Part shown: positions 56,201-64,000 of the stretch, piece by piece | Layout of the letters: the number at the start of each line of letters is the position of its first letter | How positions within the stretch are numbered: the stretch's first letter is position 1 | Position numbers and translations under genes: made by a program | Notes under the pieces: generated by a model | Told to the model about the DNA's origin: nothing | Database searches by the model: none | What the model saw: the letters and a program-made list of their open reading frames with translations, nothing else | Assembly: GCF_041734735.1 (NCBI RefSeq) | Contig: NC_134877.1 | Location: forward strand, 71,915,705 to 71,979,704 | Length of the DNA: 64,000 bases | DNA from: Babylonia areolata | Taxonomy: Eukaryota; Mollusca; Gastropoda; Neogastropoda; Buccinidae | Reading direction: 5' to 3'

Positions 56201-58481
56201 ATCATACACAGTGAAACAACACACCACACACAGTGATACAACACACATCATACACAGTGAAACAACACGCCACACGCAGTGATTCAACACACATCATACA
56301 CAGTGAAACAACACACCACACGCAGTGATTCAACACACATCATACACAGTGAAACAACACACCACACACAGTGATACAACACACATCATACACAGTGAAA
56401 CAACACGCCACACGCAGTGATTCAACACACATCATACACAGTGAAACAACACACCACACACAGTGATACAACACACATCATACACAGTGAAACAACACGC
56501 CACACGCAGTGATACAACACACATCATACACAGTGAAACAACACACCACACGCAGTGATACAACACACATACTACACAGTGAAACAACACGCCACACGCA
56601 GTGATACAACACACATCATACACAGTGAAACAACACGCCACACGCAGTGATTCAACACACATCATACACAGTGAAACAACACACCACACACAGTGATACA
56701 ACACACATCATACACAGTGAAACAACACGCCACACGCAGTGATTCAACACACATCATACACAGTGAAACAACACACTACACACAGTGATTCAACACACAT
56801 CATACACAGTGAAACAACACACCACACACAGTGATACAACACACATCATACACAGTGAAACAACACGCCACACGCAGTGATTCAACACACATCATACACA
56901 GTGAAACAACACACCACACACAGTGATACAACACACATCATACACAGTGAAACAACACGCCACACGCAGTGATTCAACACACATCATACACAGTGAAACA
57001 ACACACCACACACAGTGATACAACACACATCATACACAGTGAAACAACACGCCACACGCAGTGATTCAACACACATCATACACAGTGAAACAACACACCA
57101 CACACAGTGATACAACACACATACTACACAGTGAAACAACACACCACACGCAGTGATACAACACACATCGTACACAGTGATATAGCACATCACACACAGT
57201 CATATAAAGCACATCATACACAGTGATAGAGCACATCACACACAGTGATATCACACACAGTGATACAATACACATCACATACAGTGATACAAAATCCATC
57301 GCACACAGTGATATCACACACAGTGATATAACACACATTACACACAGTCATACAACATATATTACACACAGTGATATAACACACATCGTACACAGTGATA
57401 TAACACACATCACACACAATGATACAAAACACATCCTACACAGTGATATAACACACATCACACACAGTGATACAAAACATATCATACACAATGATATAAC
57501 ACACATCACACACAGTGATATCACACACAGTGATACAATACATATCACATACAGTGATACAAAATACATCGTACACAGTGATATAAAACACATCACACAC
57601 AGTGATACAACACTTAGCACACAGTGACATAACACTCAGTGATAGAACACACATCACACACAGTGATATAATACACATCATACACAGTGATATAATACAC
57701 ATCATACACAGTGACATCGTACACAGTGATACAACACACCCCGCACACAGTGACATCACAAACAGTGATACAAAACACATCGTACACAGAGATATAATAC
57801 AAAACACACAGTGATACAAAACACATCGTACACAGTGATATAACACACATCACACACAGTGATACAAAACACATCGTACACAGGGATATAATAAAAATCA
57901 CACAGTGATACAAAACACATCGTACACAGTGATATAACACACATCACACACAGTGATACAAAACACATCACACACAGTGATATAACACACATCACACACA
58001 GTGATACAACACACCCCGCACACAGTGACATCACACACAGTGATACATCTCACATCGTACACAGTGATACAACACACCCCGCACACAGTGACATCACACA
58101 CAGTGATACATCTCACATCGTACACAGTGATACAACACACCTCACACACAGTGACATCACATACAGTGATACAACACTCCCAGCATACAGTGACATCACA
58201 CACTGAGATACAACACACATCCTACACAGTGATACAACGCATCACACACAGTGATACAACACACATCCTACACAGTGATTTAACACAGATCACACACAAT
58301 GATACGACACAACTCATCACACTCAGAGATAGAACACACATTGTACACAGAGATACAACACACATCGTACACAATGATACAACCTATCTCACACATTGAT
58401 ACAACACACAATGTACACAGAGATACAACACATCACACACAGTGATACAACACACATCATACACAGTGATACAACATATGT
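56201..58481. repeat. 22-25-bp CA-rich array of intron 1, block 1
   Basis: Tandem CACAGTGATACAACACACAT, CATACACAGTGAAACAACAC and relatives, locally ordered into ~48-bp and ~72-bp higher-order units. The plus strand is almost free of runs of G or T, so the pre-mRNA is GU-rich. No gene is present. Confidence 0.93.
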
Positions 58482-59472
58482 TAAATCCTGGGTGACATTC
58501 AACAAACTAAAGTTGAATGATGACAAAACTGAAGCTATGATTATTTCCTCTGCAAGAATGTCCACATCTACTTGTTTTCCTGACTCCTTTGTGGTTGGTG
58601 ATGCCACAGTTCAGTTTTCTAAATCAGCAAGGAACCTTGGAGTCATTCTTGACTCAAACCTCAGCATGCATGCTCAGGTAGTAAATCTGATACACATAGT
58701 TAATTGTGAACATTGTCGCATCAACTCTATCTGTCAGTACCTTTCTGTTGAAACTACTAAAACTCTTATTTCTGCTTTTGTGCTGTCACGAATTGACTGC
58801 TGTAATTCTCTTCTCATAGGCTGTCCACATAATATTCTTCAGCGAATTCAAAAACTTCAAAACAATGCTGCCCGTCTGACTCTCAGAGTCCCACGTACTG
58901 ATCACATTTCTCCTCACCTCCGTACTCTACATTGGCTCCCCATTGAAGCGAGAATTAAATACAAAGTTGCGTATCTCTGCTGTTCTGCATTCCACTTTGC
59001 AGGACCTACATATCTTTCTGACCTTATCAGTGTTTACACTCCCGAAAGAAATTTCCACTCTTCCTCTGACTGTTACCTTTTGAAACTTCCTTGTGTCAAT
59101 ACAAGAACCTATGGTGAATGTTCTTTCTTCTTTGCTGCTCCTCACATCTGGAACAACCTTCCTCATCATATTTGTGCATCTGATTCTATTTCTGCTTTTT
59201 GCTCATCACTAAAAACTTATCTTTTTAAAACCTATCTACAAGCACTCTCAGCTTCCTTGTTCTCCAACACCACCCATGTCAGCTCACTTTGGATGTATGT
59301 AGAGTGGAAGGGGGAGAGTGTGTGAGGGGGGAGAGGGGGAGGGGTTCTTGAGAAAGAGTGGTCATTAATGTTTTATATAACTTGTAATATATTTTGTAAT
59401 ATTTTCTTTCATGTAAAGCACCCTGAGCTCTTAGAGAGAAAGGGCGCTATATAAATGTACATTATTATTATA

Positions 59473-59503
<31 letters not shown>
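58482..59503 (+). mobile_element. CR1/L2-like LINE, 5' truncated
   Basis: An insertion in the 22-bp array. Its coding part (to 59,325) encodes SWVTFNKLKLNDDKTEAMII, LISAFVLSRIDCCNSLLIGC, LRTLHWLPIEARIKYKVAYL, GECSFFFAAPHIWNNLPHHI and KTYLFKTYLQ, the C-terminal third of a CR1/L2-type RT, uninterrupted in one frame. The 3' UTR ends GGGCGCTATATAAATGTACA followed by (ATT)n at 59,461-59,502, a tail characteristic of the L2-like group. The endonuclease and RT palm are missing. Confidence 0.88.
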
Positions 59504-59504
<1 letters not shown>

Positions 59505-60545
59505 CACACAGTGATACAACACACAATGTACACAGTGATACAACACATCACACACAGTGATACAACACACATCGTACACAGAGACACAATACAACATTGT
59601 ACACAGTGATACAACACACATCATACACAGAGATACAACACAACATTGTACTCAGTGATACAACACATCACACACAGTGATACAACACATCACACACAGT
59701 GATACATCACACACAGTGATACAACACATCACACACAGTGATACACCACACACAGTGATACAACACATCACACACAGTGATACATCACATCACACACACT
59801 GATACATCACACACACTGATACATCACACACAGTGATACAACACATCACACACAGTGATACATCACATCACACACACTGATACATCACACACAGTGATAC
59901 ATCACACACAGTGATACATCACACACAGTGATACAACACATCACACACAGTGATACAACACATCACACACAGTGATACAACACATCACACACACTGATAC
60001 ATCACACACAGTGATACAACACATCACACACAGTGATACAACACATCACACACACTGATACATCACACACAGTGATACATCACACACACTGATACAACAC
60101 ATCACACACACTGATACATCACACACAGTGATACAACACATCACACACAGTGATACATCACACACAGTGATACAACACATCACACACACTGATACATCAC
60201 ACACAGTGATACAACACATCACACACAGTGATACATCACACACAGTGATACAACACATCACATACAGTGATACAACATATCACACACAGTGATACACCAC
60301 ACACAGTGATACAACACATCACACACACTGATACACCACACACACTGATACAACACACCACACACACTGATACACCACACACAGTGATACAACACATCAC
60401 ATACAGTGATACATCACACACAGTGATACAACACATCACACACAGTGATACAACACATCACACACACTGATACACCACACACAGTGATACAACACATCAC
60501 ACACAGTGATACATCACACACAGTGATACAACACACAATGTACAC
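59504..60545. repeat. 22-bp CA-rich array of intron 1, block 2
   Basis: Units of ATCACACACAGTGATACAAC with CACTGATAC and short 17-bp versions; the continuation of block 1 after the LINE. About 48 units. Confidence 0.95.
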
Positions 60546-61266
60546 AACACATCAGTCCTTACCAACAAGGAAGAACACACCTTGCCAACAAGGAAGAACA
60601 TACCTTGCCAACACACCTTGCCAACAAGGAAGAACACACCTTGTTGGCAAGGAAGAACACACCTTGTGAACACACCTTGCCAACAAGGAAGAATACACCT
60701 TGCCAACAAGGAAGAATACACCTTGCCAACACACCTTGCCAACAAGGAAGAACACACCTTGTTGGCAAGGAAGAACACACCTTGCCAACAAGGAAGAATA
60801 CACCTTGCCAACAAGGAAGAACCAACCTTGCCAACAAGTAAGAACACACCTTGCCAACAGGGAAGAATACACCTTGCCAACAAGGAAGAACCAACCTTGC
60901 CAACAGGTAAGAACACACCTTGCCAACAAGGAAGAATACACCTTGCCAAGAAGCACACACCTTGCCAACGATGAAAAACACACCTTGCCAACACACCTTG
61001 CCAACAGGGAAGAACACACCTTGCCAACACACCTTGCCAACAAGGAAAAACACACCTTGCCAACAGGGAAAAACACACCTTGCCAACAGGGAAGAACACA
61101 CCTTGCCAACAGGGAAAAACACACCTTGCCAACACACCTTGCCAACAAGGAAAAACACACCTTGCCAACACACCTTGCCAACAGGGAAGAACACACCTTG
61201 CCAACAGGGAAGAACACACCTTGCCAACAAAGGAAGAATATACCTTGCAAACAAAGAAGAACATAC
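60546..61266. repeat. 24-bp donor-derived array of intron 1, ~31 copies
   Basis: On the minus strand each unit reads TTCTTCCTTGTTGGCAAG followed by GTGTG. The true exon 1 end reads CTCTTCCTTGTTGGCAAG followed by GTATG. Sixteen or more exon bases and the donor are therefore repeated. Some units are inverted (TTGTTGGCAAGG on the plus strand near 60,640 and 60,760) or shortened to GCCAACACACCTT. Confidence 0.95.
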
Positions 61267-61352
61267 CTTGCCAACAAGGAAGAGTGTTTTGTCGATGGGG
61301 CCGTCAGCTCTGTACTCCAGAAAAACAAGGCGTGCCTGGTGTCGCTTCACCA
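61267..61352 (-). CDS. M17 leucyl aminopeptidase, most upstream exon seen (exon 1 of this window)
   Basis: 86 bases entered with two bases of a split codon, then VKRHQARLVFLEYRADGPID then KTLFLVGK, leaving in phase 0. The final Lys is the first metal-ligand lysine of the M17 active site; the following Gly begins exon 2. The acceptor is TGTGTTCCAG and the donor GTATGT. The preceding exons, encoding the N-terminal half (roughly 240 residues by comparison with ~520-residue relatives), were not found before 64,000. Confidence 0.9.
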
Positions 61353-61379
61353 CTGGAACACACATCCACACAAGACTGT

Positions 61380-63305
61380 CATCTGACATATCCACACATT
61401 GGACACATCCACACAGGACTGTCACCTGACATATCCACACACAGGACTGTCACCTGACATATCCACACACAGGACTGTCACCTGACACATCCACACAGGA
61501 CTGTCACCTGACATATCCACACACAGGACTGTCACCTGACATATCCACACACAGGACTGTCACCTGACACATCCACACACAGGACTGCCACCTGACATAT
61601 CCACACACAGGACTGTCACCTGACATATCCACACACAGGACTGTCACCTGACATATCCACACACAGGACTGCCACCCTGACATATCCACACACAGGACTG
61701 CCACCTGACATATCCACACACAGGACTGCCACCTGACATATCCACACACAGGACTGTCAACTGACATATCCACACACAGGACTGTCACCTGACACATCCA
61801 CACAGGACTGTCACCTGACATATCCACACACAGGACTGTCACCTGACACATCCACACAGGACTGTCACCTGACATATCCACACACAGGACTGTCACCTGA
61901 CATATCCACACACAGGACTGCCACCTGACATATCCACACACAGGACTGCCACCTGACATATCCACACACAGGACTGCCACCTGACATATCCACACACAGG
62001 ACTCATGTGAGACATCCACAAACAGGACACATCCACACACAGGACTCATGTGAGACATCCACACACAGGACACATGCACATTACAGGACTCATGTGAGAC
62101 ATCCACACACAGGACACATCCACACACAGGACTCATGTGAGACATCCACACACAGGACACATCCACACACAGGACTGTCATCTGACACACATCCACACAC
62201 AGGAATGTCATCTGACACATCCACACAGGACTGTCACCTGACACATCCACACAGGACTGTCATCTGACACATATCCACACACAGGAATGTCATCTGACAC
62301 ATCCACACACAGGACTGCCATCTGACACACATCCACATGCAGGACTCATCTGAGACATCCACACATAGGAGACATCCACACAAAGGACTGTCACCTGACA
62401 CATCCACACAGGACTGTCACCTGACACATCCACACAGGACTGTCGCCTGACACATCCACACATAGGACTGTCACCTGACACATCCACTCATAGGACTGAC
62501 ACATCCACACAGGACTGTCACCTGACACATCCACACACAGGACTGTCACCTGACACATCCACACAGGACTGTCACCTGACACACATCCACACATAGGACT
62601 GTCACCTGACACACATCCACACAGGACTGTCACCTGACACACATCCACACACAGGACTGTCACCTGACACACATCCACACAGGACTGTCACCTGACACAC
62701 ATCCACACACAGGACTGTCACCTGACACATCCACACAGGACTGTCACCTGACACATCCACACAGGACTGTCACCTGACACACATCCACACATAGGGCCGT
62801 CACCTGACACACATCCACACAGGACTGTCACCTGACACATCCACACAGGACTGTCACCTGACACACATCCACACAGGACTGTCACCTGACACATCCACAC
62901 AGGACTGTCACCTGACACACATCCACACACAGGACTGTCACCTGACACATCCACACAGGACTGTCACCTGACACATCCACACACAGGACTGTCACCTGAC
63001 ACATCCACACATAGGACTGTCACCTGACACATCCACACAGGACTGTCACCTGACACATCCACACACAGGACTGTCACCTGACACATCCACTCATAAGGCT
63101 GTCACCTGACACATCCACACTGGACTGTCACCTGACACACATCCACACAGGACTGTCACCTGACACATCCACTCATAGGGCTGTCACCTGACACATCCAC
63201 ACATAGGGCTGTCACCTGACACATCCACACAGGACTGTCACCTGACACATCCACACAGGACTGTCGCCTGACACATCCACACAGGACTGTCACCTGACAC
63301 ATCCA
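61380..63305. repeat. 23-29-bp array upstream of the exon 1 acceptor, ~75 copies
   Basis: Units of GGACTGTCACCTGACATATC or CACATCC with CACACA. On the minus strand each reads ACAGTCCTGTGTGGATGTGT followed by CAGGTG. The genuine intron end reads ACAGTCTTGTGTGGATGTGT, then GTTCCAG and exon TGGTG. The array therefore resembles the exon 1 acceptor region, with the terminal CAG partly kept. Frames of WMCQVTVLCVD type are artefacts. Confidence 0.93.
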
Positions 63306-63307
63306 CA

Positions 63308-63545
63308 CACAGAATGCAATGTTGTGGTTTCTTTTACACAGTAGTTTATCTGTGTTTGATAATGCAATGTTGTGGTTTGTTTTACACAGTAGTTTATCTG
63401 TGTTTGATAATGCAATGTTCTAGTTTGTTTTACACAGTAGTTTATCTGTGTTTGATAATGCAATGTTGTGGTTTGTTTTACACAGTAGTTTATCTGTGTA
63501 TGATAATGCAATGTTGTGGTTTGTTTTACACAGTAGTTTATCTGC
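63308..63545. repeat. 48-bp minisatellite, ~5 copies
   Basis: Units contain GATAATGCAATGTTGTGGTT, TGTTTTACACAGTAGTTTAT and CTGTGTTT. No splice-site relation could be tested because the upstream exon is outside the window. Confidence 0.95.
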
Positions 63546-64000
63546 GTACATTTGAACTGTTGTTGATGCTGTTGCTGTATGTTACATGTGTGTTGGGGAT
63601 GGATGGTGGAGAGGTGTGTGTGAAGGGTTGTTGGGGGTGGATGGTGGAGAGGTGTGTGTGAAGGGTTGTTCGGGATGGATGGTGGAGAGGTGTGTGTGAA
63701 GGGTTGTTGGGGGTGGATGGTGGACAGGTGTGTGTGAAGGGTTGTTCAGGATGGATGGTGGAGAGGTGTGTGTGAAGGGTTGTTCGGGGTGGATGGTGGA
63801 CAGGTGTGTGTGAAGGGCTGTTCGGGATGGATGGTGGACAGGTGTGTGTGAAGGGTTGTTGGGGGTGGATGGTGGAGATGTGGATGGTGGAGAGGTGTGT
63901 GTGAAGGGTTGTTGGGGATGGATGGTGGAGAGGTGTGTGTGTGTGAAGGGTTGTTGGGGGTGGATGGTGGAGGTGTGTGTGAAGGGTTGTTGGGGGTGGA
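63546..64000. repeat. ~37-bp GT-rich minisatellite, runs off the window
   Basis: After ~45 bp of unique sequence, units of GGATGGATGGTGGAGAGGTG followed by TGTGTGAAGGGTTGTT, about 11 copies, continue past the right edge. Confidence 0.95.

Noticed and set aside
55455-60545. Possible CRISPR array (short repeats over kilobases)
   Set aside because: Units are directly tandem without unique spacers and lie in a eukaryotic intron.
63546-63600. Possible further upstream aminopeptidase exon
   Set aside because: Short unique stretch with no M17-like translation and no convincing acceptor-donor pair.

Overview
This window looks like nuclear DNA of an animal, most likely a gastropod mollusc or a close lophotrochozoan. 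There are no prokaryotic operons. The coding sequence is split by long introns, and the DNA is full of minisatellites, microsatellites, tRNA-derived SINEs, LINEs (RTE-like, CR1/L2-like), a mariner, a piggyBac-like element and a DIRS-like fossil. The taxon is an inference from these families; no species-specific marker was identified.

One host gene can be recovered, on the minus strand. Eight exons at 61,352-61,267, 55,452-55,348, 41,442-41,367, 38,489-38,371, 34,493-34,410, 21,174-21,067, 8,134-8,003 and 3,310-3,173 splice in perfect frame into the C-terminal ~281 residues of an M17 (leucyl aminopeptidase) protein. It resembles the animal 'putative aminopeptidase W07G4.4' branch. All expected metal ligands and catalytic residues (K, D, K, D, NTDAEGR) are present with the family spacing. 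The N-terminal half and promoter lie beyond base 64,000. Only ~0.85 kb of the ~58 kb transcribed span is coding.

The striking feature is what fills the introns. Nearly every intron is packed with tandem arrays, and at many exon edges the repeat unit is a copy of that exon's own splice junction: a few to ~27 exon bases plus the adjacent donor or acceptor. This holds for the acceptors of exons 4, 5, 7 and 8 and the donors of exons 1, 3 and 5, and less clearly for the acceptors of exons 1, 2 and 3. Intron 3 consists almost entirely of donor copies abutting acceptor copies. The authentic splice sites therefore sit at the end of dozens to >100 decoy sites. This pattern is the best candidate for something undescribed.

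Layout: 1-3,172 downstream minisatellites; 3,173-8,134 exons 8 and 7 with intron 7; 8,135-21,066 intron 6 (a 30-bp acceptor-derived array broken by a DIRS fragment, a CR1/L2 fragment, an RTE-like LINE with one nonsense codon, another retroelement fragment and SINEs); 21,067-34,493 exons 6 and 5 with intron 5 (CR1-like LINE, an intact 1,116-aa RTE-like LINE, a SINE-like element, a piggyBac-like element and arrays); 34,494-41,442 exons 4 and 3 with array-filled introns 4 and 3; 41,443-55,347 intron 2 (a nest of mariner, DIRS and second-family LINE between 585-bp inverted repeats, then a third RTE-like copy, arrays and a LINE tail); 55,348-61,352 exons 2 and 1 with intron 1 (CA-rich arrays and a CR1/L2-like LINE); 61,353-64,000 more arrays.

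Long open frames inside the arrays are by-products of repeat units lacking stops, not genes. All calls come from reading the sequence; no search or alignment was run.
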